Source of the DNA: Deinandra increscens subsp. villosa
Lineage: Eukaryota; Streptophyta; Magnoliopsida; Asterales; Asteraceae
Assembly: GCA_039602395.1 (NCBI GenBank)
Contig: JBCNJP010000010.1
Location: 30,631,414-30,695,413, forward strand
Reading direction: 5' to 3'
Length of the DNA: 64,000 nucleotides
Within the stretch, counting starts at the first letter, position 1. Each line of letters starts with the position of its first letter. The notes beneath the pieces are model-generated. The model made no database searches. It saw only the letters and a program-made list of their open reading frames with translations, and was not told the origin of the DNA. A program made the translations under genes and the position numbers. Below, one piece after another: positions 47,284-59,698 of this stretch.

Positions 47284-48829
47284 ATGCGAGTCCTAGATCT
47301 ATTCACAATATATCATGAACTCGGTAAATTTAAACACCGAGGAACATACATGGCATGCACTTGGTCATAACACATCATACGTAGCATGAAAATCCAAACT
47401 TGATGTTCAATATCATAAATCTATTCCTAAATATCATTCATGATATAGATCAAGTCATTTTAAACCATGAAAGTCAATTTATGATGTTCAATACACATGG
47501 ATCTAACCATACATGATGAAGATCTCAATAAATCATAGCATAAGATTCATATCCGGATGGTCAATTTCACAAATCTAACCCTAGATGATATATATGATAG
47601 AGATCTAGTCATTCCCAAACATGAATATTACCATCTTGATAGTTAGAACCCTAGATCTATAACACATCATCATGCAAGAACATAGATCTAGCCTAATTCA
47701 TAATAAAGTCACCATCTTCATCATAATGTTAAAAGATCCAATGATTATCAACATGCATCATGAAGATCTAAATCCTAAACATCATAAAGTCTCAAACTTT
47801 ACAAGTTTACACATGGATCTAGCATGAATCTTCAAGAACGTCATACATCTAACTCAAATTATCAAAAAGATTCAATCTTTTGTAAAGAAACCATTAAAAC
47901 TACAAGTTATGACTATGAAAAGGCTTAGATCTAATATAAACATCTTATCTTGACCATAGAACAAGAAGAGGAATACTTACGAACACAAAAGATAGAAGAA
48001 GGATGATGATGAGGGAAGACCAGGACTTGAATCTTTAAGATTTTTAGCTCCTAATCAAGATCTTAATGATGGAAGATGATTTCCAGATCTCCACAACCGT
48101 TTTTGGGGTTTAAGGTTTGAGAAAATGGGTTGGAATGAGGTTAAAGTTGCTTAAATACCAAAAATTCACGTTCATCTGAAAAATCTTGTTTAGGCGTACC
48201 GCCTGGGGCTAGCCTATGGGCTAGGCGATACGCCTAGAGCCTCCAGGTCGGCCCCAAGGCTTGTCGCCTCGTTTCGCGTGCTCATTTTGTCGTTTTCTGA
48301 TATCGTGTCCCGTTTTCTCCCAAATCATCATCCCAACATGTTACCACATTTAATCCACTTAAAATGATCATAAATACGTCACGTAACTCAAATGTATGCA
48401 CAAATTAGGTTAAAATAGGTGTTTTTGGTCGGTTTTGACGTACGTATCGTTTTGGACTATTCACCAATGATTCGTGACTCGATCAAGTGGGTGATAAATC
48501 GTGACATGATAATTGATTATTAGACTCATACAAATATTGAATTTGATATAAGGTGATCAAACACGAGATTCCTGGTAAACGACGAATCGCGTACCAAAAT
48601 CGCGTAAAAACCGGAAATTGTTTTATTTTCAAATTTGAGACATCCAATTTGATTCAAATTGATTGTAATTAAGTATTTGATTTTGAAAAATGATTATAAA
48701 TCATTACACCCAATAATTGGGGTACAAATACCCGAAGATTCTTCCGGTTCTCAATAATTGCAAATCGGTAAATCACGAAATTTTAAAACGGGTCGGATTT
48801 TTCAGTCGGGTAAAACGTAAATGTTACAC
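47284..48829 (-). repeat. Gypsy LTR-like sequence E, minus orientation
   Basis: AT-rich and non-coding. The right end AATGTTACA (complement TGTAACATT) looks like an LTR start. In minus orientation a word block (about 48265-48190: GGCGTATCGCC, GGCGGTACGCC) is followed by a TATA-like TATTTAA (complement of about 48159-48165), then a leader and a strong donor GTAAGTATT (complement of about 47973-47981). The left boundary is uncertain. Confidence 0.5.
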
Positions 48830-50153
48830 TATAAATACCCCCAACCTCCACGATTTCAACTTGCTCATTCTTCCCATTTTCTCTCTAGTGTAGTTTTTGC
48901 TCTTCTTTTGAGCCATTTGGTGTTTTTATGTTATTGTAATCAAGTTTATAAGAATATAAACTTAAGTAATTTTTACAAAGTATTTGTCTATGAATCTTTC
49001 TTCTTCCCTTAAGCAAATCATTAAAGGTATGATTGGCTAAACTCTTATACTTACTTAGGAAGTAACAATCCTTTGGTGACTTGGTAAATGACTTTATAAA
49101 CTCGCTTAAGGTGTGCTTAATGACTTTATGAAAACCCTTTTTATTGAAAGTTTATTATTAATATTTTTGACCAAGCGTGCTCTACGTATCACAGGCCATT
49201 TGAGGACTCGAAATCTCATGAACTGGACTTGTGACACCTGGTTGGGGGATGATGCATGATCCTTCGAGTGACTCGTGCCCCATGCTACATGATACATTCG
49301 GGGTCCTTATGTCTATGTAAGCAAACCCGGCCGACCACGCATGTGCGTGCTGAAAGTATGTGGTTGGAAAAAGGGAATGGTAATATTTTTTCACCTCACG
49401 GAAGCCAAAATTTACGTGTTGGTGAACTTGGATCTGATTACGACTTATGTGCATGTGCGAGAACAACGTGTGGAAGAGACGGGTCTTAGTCCCTTAAAAG
49501 GATCATTTTCATATTAAAATAATCCGGCACACAGGTTTGTTCCCCTACTGGTTCATGACAGCGTTTCGACTGTAATGGTTTCTTGAGAGGGGGCCCGACA
49601 ACTGAGTAGCATTACACCACTATATTTTTTTACTAGCAGCTAAGTTCCCCAGGGTTCGTACCTCAAGGTGTGATCGCCTGGGAGAGTAGTGATACTAGAT
49701 TTGGAGGCTGAGAGGCGGTCTAGTTGCCTACTAGTAAACAATCTTAAGAAAGGTGATATACAATAAGTTTATCTTCTTCAAACACTGGTACGTTCTCCCA
49801 AGTAAAGTAATATTAACTTCGATTTACATTTCATAAAAACACCATCTTATTTTGTCTTTATTTTATTTTTTTTTACTTATTTTTAGATTAGTTTAACTAA
49901 CCCTTTTTATACTTAATAGATTTGGTTAGACGTTAACAGAGATAAAGTATCAAGTCCTCCTTTTCCTTGTGTCCTTGAACGATCTCGATCAACTTACCAC
50001 TACTATACTGCTCCACGATGGGTGCACTTGCCCGTATTATGTGGTGAAATAGTAGTTGTTCAAGTTTATCGTGTTTTATAAATTTAAAAGCTTAATGCAA
50101 TAAAAGGTTACACTAAAACTGCTATATTTTTATATACACCTCATCGCACACCA
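48830..50153 (+). repeat. Gypsy 5' LTR part (E2), plus orientation
   Basis: Starts with a clear TATA box (CTATAAATACCCCC at about 48830) and a CT-rich leader. It ends ACACACCA-like at 50153, seven bases before a primer-site-like sequence. The upstream U3 is apparently replaced by or continuous with sequence E. No coding content. Confidence 0.5.
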
Positions 50154-50160
50154 AGCTATT

Positions 50161-50177
50161 TGGCGTTGTTGCCGGGA
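50161..50177 (+). other. tRNA-Asp-type primer site, degenerate (E2)
   Basis: TGGCGTTGTTGCCGGGA matches the D primer site TGGCGCCGTTGCCGGGGA with one change and one missing G. Confidence 0.7.
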
Positions 50178-50602
50178 CACAAACGAGGATTTTGAGAAAA
50201 ATCCGAGTTAGTAACCATTATTTTCTATTAAAAAATATTTTTTTATTTTCTTTAACATATTTCTTTTTCTTTTTTTTTTCTTTCCTCTTTAAGCCTCTTT
50301 TTATTTTTTATGAGAAATATTTGAAGGATGGATGAATATCCTGAGGAGTATTTTGGTTATAACGATGGATAGCCCCAATCTATGTGGTGCAGAATCTTCG
50401 GCGTTCCGCATTACTCTCGGGACAGTTACATATTAGTTGGAACGCCTGCGTTCTTGCGAGTAGATGACACACCACCAGAGGAAGGTCCAAGCCATTTTCC
50501 TCATCACTCTCCATCACCACAATCGACCGAACACAACGCATAATGTCCTAATGTGACCTTTTCCATGGCAAGTGTCGCATCTATGAACAAGAAAATATAA
50601 GA

Positions 50603-51247
50603 ATGCCTATTGTGGATGAAGATTTTTCACTTTCAAATTCTTCTAAGTGTATTGTAAACAAAGAAGTCATCCCAGAAGAGAAACCTCAAAGTGCCCCCAA
50701 GACATCTAGTTGTTCAGAGACAGAGGAGTTGGACGTAACAACTTCGGCTCCCTTCAAGCCATGGGACGCCATCAAAGAAGAACTAGCAAACAACCAGCAC
50801 ATCAACTTGCAACTTGGAGGCAATGAGTTATCCATGGAGATAAAGCGTGCACTCTAGCATCCCTCTCAGGACGATGCTACTTGGCACTCAAAAGAAGACG
50901 AAGTACTCCCTTTGGAGAACTTGAAGGAGGAGGCTCGGCCTCCTGAAGGAACCCCTTCGGAGTCCATCCATCCAGCTGAAGTCATTGATCAAGAGAAAAA
51001 ATCAACCTCTCTTGAGCTCAAGGAGCTCTCCGAGCACCTTGAGTATGCACACTTAATGATGCTTGTGATAGGTTATGCGCACCCGCTAAAGGAAGAAAAA
51101 GATAAATCAACCACCAGATCCAGTCCAGGTAAGTATAACTTTTGGTGGACCGACTCGTTCCGACCTTTAAAAACTTATTTAAAAATTGTTTTCAGTTTTT
51201 CCACTACGTCAAAAAGTGGCTTTGGCCACGGTTTTTTTTACGCATAG
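50603..51247 (+). pseudogene. Gypsy gag-pol linker remnant (E2)
   Basis: Two frames in the same phase (50603-50857 and 50912-51201) are separated by TAG. They are Glu/Lys/Ser-rich, with LELKELSEHLEYAHL, a variant of the ELKPLPEHLKYA-type motif that precedes reverse transcriptase in Athila/Tat elements. Gag, protease and reverse transcriptase are absent between the primer site and this motif, so E2 is a large deletion derivative. The CACTA terminus at 51202 cuts it. Confidence 0.55.
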
Positions 51248-51840
51248 CCACTGTTTTGTAAAAAACGTGGCCAAAGGTAAGAAATACTAGTTTTAGCCAC
51301 ACATATTTTGTACACGTGGCCAAATATATAGCCTTTGGACCCTTTTAGCCACGTATTATTTTGTTTATGTGACAACAACAATCAGGTGCAATGGCTTTAG
51401 CCCTTGTTTTACAAAAACATGTGGCACTTATTTGCCACGCTTAAAAAAGAGTGGCGAAATGCACCAAACGGCCACGGAATTTTTATGATTTTTAATTCGT
51501 GTGACCAAAAAGGAATGTATGGCCACGCTTAAATAATGTTGTGTGACGGAAGAGTAGATTTTATTACTTAGAAAATTAAAAGAAAACAAAACTATTAAGT
51601 ATATATTATGCGTGGCTAAATGTGAGCAATGGCCACGCTTTTTACTTAGTTATGTGGCTAAAAGCTAGTACATATGGCCACTGTAATTTGGTTGTGTGAC
51701 TAAATAGTAGGTTGTGAGTGACAAAAATCTATTACCAATGGCCACATATATTAACCGTGACTAAATGGTAGGTTGTGAGTGACAAAAATCAATATTATAG
51801 TCACGGTAAAATATTAAACGCGTGGCGAAAAAGAGACGAC
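51202..51840 (+). repeat. CACTA left terminal and subterminal repeats
   Basis: About twenty GGCCAC/GTGGC motifs in both orientations after the CACTA terminus. The corresponding motif in the other CACTA element of this window is GTCACA, so the two use different words. Confidence 0.7.
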
Positions 51841-52041
51841 TTGTTTCCCTCTAAAACAACGCGCTTTTTATTTGTTTCCCTCTAAAACAACGCGCTTTTT
51901 TTTTTCAATTTTACCAATTCGAGCGGGTTAAAATCTGCTACCCTATATATCATCATCATTGTTATTTTCCTTTACCGCCATCCCTTTCTTAATCTCAAAT
52001 TCTCTACACCAATTCGTTTACACCATTAATTCTGGTATCAA

Positions 52042-52422
52042 ATGGCCGATAATCAACGCTCCCTTAATTACTGGTATGTGAAGAATAGGCGTATTTTTTT
52101 GGTTTACAGTAACAGGAGAAGAAGATCCTTCAAGTCCCACAAATCTGTGATTAAACACAACGATGAGAACATCCTGAGGCAACCCCATGCGCAGAAGATT
52201 CCTGATTGTTTTGCCTACTTTGTTGAGGCAACGAAATTATTCCGTGTCCTTGATGCAAAATTCAATGAATGTGAATCCGAAGAAGATGAAGAAGATGAAG
52301 AAGATGATGAAGAAGATCAAGAAGATGAAGAAGATGAAGAAGATGATGATGATGATCATGATGATGACGATGCAAGTTCAGGATCATACATATCCAAAGA
52401 TTGCAGTGATCCGGATTATTAA
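52042..52422 (+). CDS. Hypothetical acidic protein inside the CACTA element
   Basis: 126 residues. The N-terminal half is basic (NRRRRSFKSHKS), followed by KIPDCFAYFVEATKLF and then a tract of about 45 Asp/Glu residues from GAAGAT/GATGAT repeats, ending DCSDPDY. A TATATAT sequence at about 51943 and a CT-rich leader precede the ATG, compatible with a promoter. I do not recognise it. It may be a small CACTA-encoded or captured gene, or a fortuitous frame over a trinucleotide expansion. Confidence 0.4.
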   Translation: MADNQRSLNYWYVKNRRIFLVYSNRRRRSFKSHKSVIKHNDENILRQPHAQKIPDCFAYFVEATKLFRVLDAKFNECESEEDEEDEEDDEEDQEDEEDEEDDDDDHDDDDASSGSYISKDCSDPDY

Positions 52423-52729
52423 TTAATGGATGTTTATGTTTAATTATGAACAAATTAAGAACAATATTTTATATGTTTATTTAGTTATGATATTAGTAGT
52501 TATAATTGAATATATGATGGTTATAATATATGTTTATCATGTTTAATTATCTTGTGATATGGCCACTCATATTAAACATTGGTCGCGTGACAAATTATGA
52601 CAAATGGTCACGGTATATTAATTTTAGGTGGCTAAAAGAATACCAACAGTGGACGGCGCTTGTAATCATTACTATTTCATTTACTTTATCTTTCAAATCT
52701 ACATCTACCACGCCCCTCGAGTATCGATA

Positions 52730-53340
52730 TATACTTAATTATCTCTGTATCAGTTTTCATCATCATCTCCACCATGACCCTTTTCTCCCAGTCTTTCTCT
52801 CTCTGTTTTTCGTCCATCATCGCCATCAAAAAATGTGGAATTGGTGTCATCCGTATGTGGAAAACGGTAAGTTATCATCTTCACCACTGAAATTCGATTG
52901 AAATTTTCGTCTCAGATTTGGTAATTTTTTCTTGTCCAGGGAAAGATTGCACTCTGTATCTCCTGCGAGCAGGTCTTAAGTTATTGTGGAAACCATGGAG
53001 ACGAGGAGTCTCTGATGGTTCATAAAAATGCTTTACTGTGAGCAGATTTTAAGTTATTGTGTAATTTTATAACAGTCAGCAGTAACGGCACATGTTGAGG
53101 TTTGCAGCACTTGTATTCTTCAGGTGCTTCTCTCCCTTTTGGCCCCATGAACCCGATTTCTCTTCAGCCACTTCTTCACCATTTTCAGATAATCATAAGC
53201 AAGTTCATGTGAGAAAGGAAAGAGGGACTTGTTCTCTCTTTTCACTTGATCAGAAACAAGTGCATGTGAGAAGCAAAGAGGAATTTTTGTTCAGCCGCTT
53301 CTTCTCCCTTTTAAGTTAGTAGTTTTTCAGTTGTAACTTT
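52730..53340 (+). other. Possible small spliced transcript
   Basis: After a TATATA sequence (about 52728) there is a CT-rich leader, an ATG at about 52772, a consensus donor (ACG/GTAAGTT, about 52865), an acceptor (TTGTCCAG, about 52941) and a further short frame at 53092-53319. The latter contains a repeated KQVHVR. No recognisable domain. Confidence 0.25.
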
Positions 53341-53619
53341 ATAGATCAATGTATTAATGGAATCATACCCTTTGGATTATGTATGTAATTGTGTTTGTTA
53401 AAGCAGCAGATGATTTTGTTTGTTTAATTTTTACTTTTATTGACTCTGGTTTGGTCAAAGAGAGGAAACCTGCAGGCACAATAAGAAAAAGGAAACACTT
53501 AACTCAAAGATCCATAATATTCCAGAATACATAAAGAAAAAAAACCAAATATTGTTGATACTGTAATTTGCTAAGATTCAAAAACATTACAATGATCAAT
53601 TAATCGTTTTTACGTAATA

Positions 53620-56600
53620 TCATTCCAGTACAGTCAGCTCTCTATGGTAAACATTGTCACATGTATCTACGGGTGGCAATACATTATCGTTGTGAGGAAA
53701 AACTACCGTACTAAATTCTTCATTGGCATCGTCTTCATAGTAATCTCTGTAATTTCTAGGAGGTGTCATAAAGACAATATGCAGTATTTTATCCAGCTGG
53801 TCTTTGACGTAAAACAACTGTCGTGCTTGTGACGCGAAAATGAACGGGTCCTCTTTGTGACCTAGTCTTTTAAGGTTGACCAAAGTGTAACCAAGACTAT
53901 CTTTTTTGACCCCCTGTGTATTCTCAACCCAGTCGCACATAAATAGAGGGATGTTTTTAATATGGTATTCTAGTACCCATATCTCTTTTAAAACCCCATA
54001 GTAAGATTTTTGTCCATAGGTTAATACCTCGTTAGAGATGTGCATGTCATTTACCTCTACACCAACCCCGCTGTTCTGGTAAACCCTACCGTCTCGAGAT
54101 TTTGTACGAAAAGAATAGCCATTGATGTGATATATTCATATTTCCTCACACTTCTGTGCGGACCATGTGAAATCCACCTAACGGTCTCTGATATAGTTTC
54201 TGGGGACTCCGCTATCTCTTTTTCAACCTGAAATTCATAGTAGGTTCATCAGGAGAGTTCATTAGGAATAGGAAGGTTATAGTTCTTCCAAAAATAAAAT
54301 AAAGTTGTTCCGGACAACTCAGGTCAGTTGTTCCGGAAAGTTACAGTTCATCCAGAATTTAAACTATAAGAAAATAGTTTCGGTTCACCAGGAAGGTTAT
54401 AGTTCATCCGGATAGATAATAGAGTTGTTGCGGACAACTCAGGTCAGTTGTTCCGGAAAGTTACAGTTCATCCGGAATTAAAACTATAAGAAAATAGTTC
54501 CAGATCACCAGGAAGGTTATAGTTCATCGGATAGAAAATAGAGTTGTTGCGGACAACTCAGGTCAGTTGTTCCGGAAAGTTACAGTTCATCCGGAATTAA
54601 AACTATAAGAAAATAGTTTCAGTTCACCAGGAATGTTATAGTTCATCCTGATAGAAAATAGAGTTGTTGCGGACAAATCGGGTCAGTTGTTCCGGAAAGT
54701 TACAGTTCATCCGGAATTAAAACTATAAGAAAATAGTTTTAGTTCACCAGGAAGGTTATAGTTCATCCGGATAGAAAATAGAGTTCTTCCGGACAACTCA
54801 GGTCAGTTGTTCAGGAAAGTTACAGTTCATCCGGAATTAAAACAATAAGCAAATTTAGTTGACCTTGTTGCGTAACCATTTACCAAATGTTGTGCTCTGC
54901 TTCTTAGTCAGCTCATTTAGTCTACTACCAGGATGTTCCTTTTCCAAAAATTTCATGTGTTCTCTGCAATTACATGAATTGAAGTTATCTATAAAAGTTT
55001 ATAAATAATTAAACAGATCAAAAAAGGTTAATAATCTAAATTACTTAGTCGATATAATGCTCAATTTCAGGCGTATTTAGCAACACATATAAATGCGCTT
55101 TCGATAGGAGCTCTGGAGAGACTTCAACTGATCTACCAGCTGACCCAGGACTTCCATCAGCACCGCTATGCTTTTCAGTTGGAACACCAATAGTTGTGAT
55201 GTTTTTTTGGTATTCGTTGAGAAACTCAATCGTTTCTTCTACAATGTTCTCCTCAGCAATGCACCCTTCTGGATAAGTTTTGTTTCTCACGTGGCCCTTA
55301 ATTACCTTCATACACCTTTCAAATGGATACATCCATCGAAAGCATATTGGGCCACATAATTTTACCTACCTAGTAAGGTGCACCGTCAAATGAAGCATAA
55401 CATCAAAAAATGATGGCGGGAAATATTTCTCAAGCAGGCATAGTGTGACACAAAGATCTGCTTGCAATTTATCTAGTTCTTCGACGTTGATCTCTTTGCT
55501 GATATTGATTTGAAAAAAAAAACAGAGCCTGATAATAGCATATCTTGTCGGTTGAGGCATGACTGACCGAATTGCAATTGGCAGAAACTGTTGCATCAGC
55601 ATATGATAGTCATGTGACTTGAGCCCCACAAGTTTCTTGTCCTTTAGACTAACCAAACTAGAAAAGTTAGAACAATAGCCTTGTGGAACCTTCAAGTTAT
55701 ACAACGTGTCACAAAACTTTTCCTTTTCATCTTTTTGTAACGTGTAAGACGCTGCAGGAAGTACTGTGTTGTTATTGTTTTGTTTAGGCTGCAACTCTGG
55801 TCTTAACCCCAAAAAGTTCAGATCCTTTCTAGCATTCAGTTCATCCTTTGTCTTTCCAGGAAGGTTGAGCAGAGTTCCAACAAGACTCTCAGCCACATTC
55901 TTTTCAATATGCATGAAATCAATGCAATGTTGGACACTATTATGCCTCCAATATCTAAGTCTTCGAAACCATATATTGAATTCCTTCCAATATGGTGGCT
56001 TCTCTTTGTTCTTTCTTTTTCTCTTATCAATCTTCCCCCCCTTCCGGTTGAGGTCCCAGGGATTTCTGAATCAGTACACCTTAATCCCTTTCCCCATTTG
56101 TTATTGATATGTTGAACTTCGTTGTATATCTGTTCCCCGGTCATAGGAACTGCAGCAGGTTTCATATCTTGTTTACCATCAAAGGACTCTGTTTGCTTTC
56201 GGAATGGATGCGTATATGGTAGATATCTTCTGTGACCAGCATAACACTGCTTGGCTGAGAAAGGAAGCCTAATGCATTTAGTTTTTTCCCGACATACCAC
56301 ACAACCATGGAATCCACTGTACGGGCAACCACAAAGTGTACCAAGTGCAGGGTAATCATTAATCGTCCATAAAACAACTGCACGCATAGTAAACTGTTCT
56401 TGCGCATACGCATCATATGTTTCCACACCTGCCTCAAATAACAGCTCTAAGTCATCAATTAATGGTTCCAAAAACACATCAATATCGTTTCCAGGCGCTC
56501 CCGATATTAATAACGAAAGCATGATGAACTTTCTTTTCATACACAACCATGGTGGAAGGTTGTAAATGACGGATAGAACCAGCCACACACTGTGATTTCT

Positions 56601-57557
56601 GTTGCCTCTATTCACGTCGACCCCATCAGTTGAAATGCCAAGACGAAGACTTCTGGGATCGTTAGCGATTTCGGGAAATCTGTCATCTATGGCTTTCCAT
56701 GCCGGTGAATCGGATGGGTGTCGTAACACACCGGGTATTTTGGAACTGGTGGCATGCCATCTCAGATCTTCCGCTGTGGTTTTCACTTGAAACAGTCGTT
56801 TCAATATTGGAATGATGGAAAAATACCACATTACCTTTGCAGGAGTATTGTTGTATAGTTTCTTTGTCCTCTCATCCACCTTCCACCTGGACTCACCACA
56901 AGTTGGACATACAGTTAGGTCCTTGTTCTCCTTCCTGTAAAGAATACAATCATTGATCCACACATGTATCTTGGTATACCCTGCACCCATTGACTTCAAA
57001 ATATTCTTGGCCTCATATGTATTTTTCACAATTTCATTACCTTCAGGTAGCATCTGTTTCAGCAAAACTAAAAGTTCATTAAAAAACTTATCTGATCCTC
57101 CATGCTTAGTCTTCAAGTTCAGTAGTTGAACCAAGGCAGATAACTTTGTGAAGGTATGGCATCCTTCATATAGGGGCATCTCAGCATCCATTAGTCGTTA
57201 TTGAAACTTCTCATGGTCCTCAGTGAAATTGTCTTCAGTAGCTCTGACCATTTCTATCGTTTGATATGCATCAAATGGCATTCCGGAATCAAAAGATGAT
57301 TCCTTGTGAAGCTCATCTCCTGCGGGCTCGTCTTCCTCTCCGTGTTTAGTCCATGTTGTATAACTCCGATCGAATCCCTTTGAAAACAAATGAAATTCTA
57401 CATCATCAACATCAGAAGAGTAATGGTTTAGACAATTAACACAGGGACATGGAATTTCCTTATTTTTCAAATTTGTAACTGCAAAATTTAAGAATGATTT
57501 AACTCCATCCTCATATGATTTCGAGGTTCTACTCGTTAGCATCCAAGACTTATCCAT
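53620..57557 (-). pseudogene. TNP2-like CACTA transposase, broken
   Basis: Minus strand. 57557-57198: N-terminal transposase-associated domain (MDKSWMLTSRTSKSY, PCPCVNCLNHY). An in-frame TAA near 57195 precedes 57191-55836, the TNP2 catalytic region (CPTCGESRWK, LRLGISTDGVDVN, YNLPPWLCMKRKF, GNDIDVFLEPLIDDL, WTINDYPALGTL, GCVVCREKTK). A frameshift near 55900-56000 leads to 55914-55366 (MHIEKNVAESLVGTLLN, LKSHDYHMLMQQFLP). TAG near 55366, then 55332-55045 (MYPFERCMKVIKGHVRN), an exon near 54965-54858, a repeat-filled intron, and 54230-53620 with a DUF4216-like domain (YGVLKEIWVLEYHI, CDWVENTQGVKKDSLGYTLVNL, DPFIFASQARQLFYV). Binding and cutting of element ends is the family role. This copy is not translatable. 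Confidence 0.85.
54260..54850 (-). repeat. Five-copy 120-base minisatellite in a transposase intron
   Basis: The segment GTCAGTTGTTCCGGAAAG recurs at 54323, 54443, 54562, 54682 and 54802 (spacing 119-120; last copy one base changed). Units contain GTTCATCCGGA and a small inverted repeat GTTGTTCCGGACAAC (first unit exact). It lies between the last two transposase exons. Confidence 0.85.
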
Positions 57558-57868
57558 GTTTGTTTTGCTAACAGATACAACAGCAAAGATTATTAAAAAC
57601 TAATGTTTTGCTAATACTGAAAACCCTAATTTTCAATAATCTTTACCAGTGAACCTGTTTATTGGAGAAGTAATATGACGGAGGGAAAATTCTGTCGATT
57701 AATGAGCAATGGAGAAATGGGGAGCGGGAAATTTGGGAAATCGAGATAATGAAAACCCTAATTTTTCAATTAAATTCGCTCATTAATTTATCCCGCCTCT
57801 TTTAGAATTTAGCTGTCCTAGTTAGAATCGTATTTAAAAAATTATAATGAAAAGTAGCTTCTAACTCA

Positions 57869-57930
57869 GGGTGCTGCTCAGGTGGTAGAGTCGCTTTAGA
57901 TTAACATACCATGTTCCGTGTTCGAATCCT
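57869..57930 (+). other. tRNA-like pol III box remnant
   Basis: GCTCAGGTGGTAGAGTCGC resembles a tRNA A box and GTGTTCGAATCC a B box, about 35 bases apart. The acceptor stem does not pair (GGGTGCT at the 5' side, no AGCACCC), so it is not a functional tRNA. It may be a tRNA-derived SINE head inserted between the two divergent CACTA genes. Confidence 0.35.
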
Positions 57931-58142
57931 TATTGCGTTACTTTTTTACCGTTTTTTTGAAATTTTAAAAACACAAACAGGTGATGTAACTAGTAACGGC
58001 TAATTTCACTTTTCCGTTGTTTGTTTTTTAATTTCAAAACCTACAACCACGCTATATAAACAAGTTAATCAATTAACCAATAAATTAAACCACCACTTTC
58101 ACACACTCTTCGTTCTCCCCATCCAATTTATACTCTTGCAAG

Positions 58143-58653
58143 ATGGCAGAAGAATGGACCCAGCAGGAAGAAATGGGGTTGTACCGAGCTTGGTTGGACG
58201 TAAAGTATAGGGACTATGTGTTGCCTACAAACCCTCTCTTACTTAGTACGTTTCTTAATTTTTCTTTATACCAATCATTTAATTATTTGATCAGTTACAT
58301 TATTCATTTTTATATATATATATTAATTAATTAAGTCAATGTTTACCGATCAATTAGGTGATCCTAATGACGAAGACACGATTCTCTTTTGGCTGGATGT
58401 CAACATAAAGTTTCATATTGCTATGGAGCGTTCCGACAAGTACCGTGACACAAGCGTCGTAAGATCGAAATGGCTAGACATGGACCAGAAAATCAAAACA
58501 TTTAACAGGATATGCAAAGAGAATGAAGAGGAGAACCAAACCAAGGAAGACATGTTGTTCATTGCATTCGAACACTACTTACATGAAACCGGAGAAGATT
58601 ATAAGCTTCTACTGGTGTGGGAAATGATTAACCTTTTTAGGGTTCCGGATTAA
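58143..58653 (+). CDS. SANT/Myb-like (NAM-associated type) DNA-binding protein of the CACTA element
   Basis: ATG at 58143 opens MAEEWTQQEEMGLYRAWLDV, the first SANT helix. Exon 1 seems to end at about 58247 (TTA/GTACG), and exon 2 starts at 58358 after TCAATTAG and runs to TAA at 58653. The spliced product is about 133 residues, with FWLDVNIKFHIAM, RSKWLDMDQKIKTFNRI and YLHETGEDYKLL..WEMI. It lies head-to-head with the transposase, about 590 bases apart, suggesting a shared promoter region. Similar genes accompany plant transposases and may bind subterminal repeats; that role is inference. Confidence 0.6.
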
Positions 58654-58759
58654 TTAAGAGTAAGTGTCCTGGTTTAATTTGAAAATTGTTCTGGGATTAC
58701 TAATTAATTATATGTAATGAATTGATTTTTAATTTAATATAATGTATTTATAGTATATA

Positions 58760-58935
58760 TAGTTCATCCTGAAGAACTCTAGCTAGTTTATCCGGTTCAT
58801 CCTGAAGAACTCTAGTTCATCCTGTTCTATTACTGATCGAATAATTACCCTTGATCTTGAAGAACTCTAGTTCATCCGGTTCTATTACTGAATAACTCTT
58901 TATAATCCTGAAGAACTCTAGTTCATCTTCTCTCA
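58760..58935 (+). repeat. GTTCATCC/GAAGAACTCTAGTTCATCC repeats
   Basis: Five irregular copies of a unit containing GAAGAACTCTAG and GTTCATCC downstream of the SANT-like gene. The core GTTCATCC also occurs in each unit of the minisatellite at 54260-54850. Confidence 0.65.
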
Positions 58936-59003
58936 ATCCTCATGAACTCATTAAGTAATTTTGACTTTCTTCGTTTTAATTTTGACTTGTTAATTTTATT
59001 ACC

Positions 59004-59048
59004 AGAAAATCAAAACATTCAACAGGATATGCAAAGAGAATGAAGTGG
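59004..59048 (+). repeat. Duplicated fragment of the SANT-like gene
   Basis: About 45 bases (from ACCAGAAAATCAAAACATT) repeat the coding segment at 58484-58528, with one change. The neighbouring sequence AATTTTGACTTTCTTCG is also duplicated at about 58957 and 59052. Confidence 0.7.
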
Positions 59049-59405
59049 GTAATTTTGACTTTCTTCGTTTAATTTTGACTTGTTAATTTGATTTATAAGA
59101 TCGTGTGAAAGTAATTTCGGATAGTTTCAGATCGTGTGATTAAAATTTAGTGGTCTTTTGATATGGAGAACGTGTGAAAGTAATTATAATGTGCAATGTT
59201 CAATAAAATAAGACCTTTTGTATACTCTAGTGATTAGACATCTGAGCTTAGGCATACTCAAGTGATTTACACATATAACCATACCACCTGATCAGTAATC
59301 AGAAACTTCTCACCTCCATTATCAAACCCTTCTCAAAATCCTTATCAAACCTTTTCTCAAAATCCTTATCAAACCCTTTCTCAAAACCCTCAAATCCTTC
59401 TCAAA

Positions 59406-59698
59406 ATGGCAAACTTGAAAGAATTAGTTGATCATTATTTGTAGACGAAGGTTGTTGCTACCCTGGACCGGTACGGGGTGATTATCGGGGCAGAGAGACA
59501 GAGTATCTTAGACGGCTTGGCCCTGCTCAACCAGGTACTTACAGAGCCACCAAGTCCATCAAATACCAGATGGCTACTTTTCTGGTAGAAGAGATGCACG
59601 TCTCCAATGCCAGGCTTCAAATGTTGGTTCAACAGAGGCAAGAAGCTTTGAGTAGGCATTGGGAGTTGATGGAGGAGATGGAATCTAGGTTCCCGTGA
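59406..59698 (+). pseudogene. Unrecognised short ORF remnant
   Basis: MANLKELVDHYL, then a stop, then KVVATLDRYGVIIGAERQSI in the same frame. After about 59540 another frame continues as a helical stretch (MATFLVEEMHVSN, LQMLVQQRQEALSRHWELMEEM). At least one stop and one frame change (or a small intron at CAG/GTACTT). Coiled-coil-like. Not recognised. Confidence 0.3.

Noticed and set aside
47276..50153. One 2.9 kb plus-strand LTR covering E and E2
   Set aside because: Words, TATA-like box and donor in 47970-48270 point to the minus strand, whereas the TATA box at 48830 and the primer site at 50161 point to plus. Two pieces fit better, but this is not certain.
54260..54850. CRISPR-like array
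   Set aside because: Whole 120-base units repeat without unique spacers, in a plant genome; it is a minisatellite.
57869..57930. Functional tRNA gene
   Set aside because: A and B boxes are suggestive, but the acceptor and other stems do not pair.
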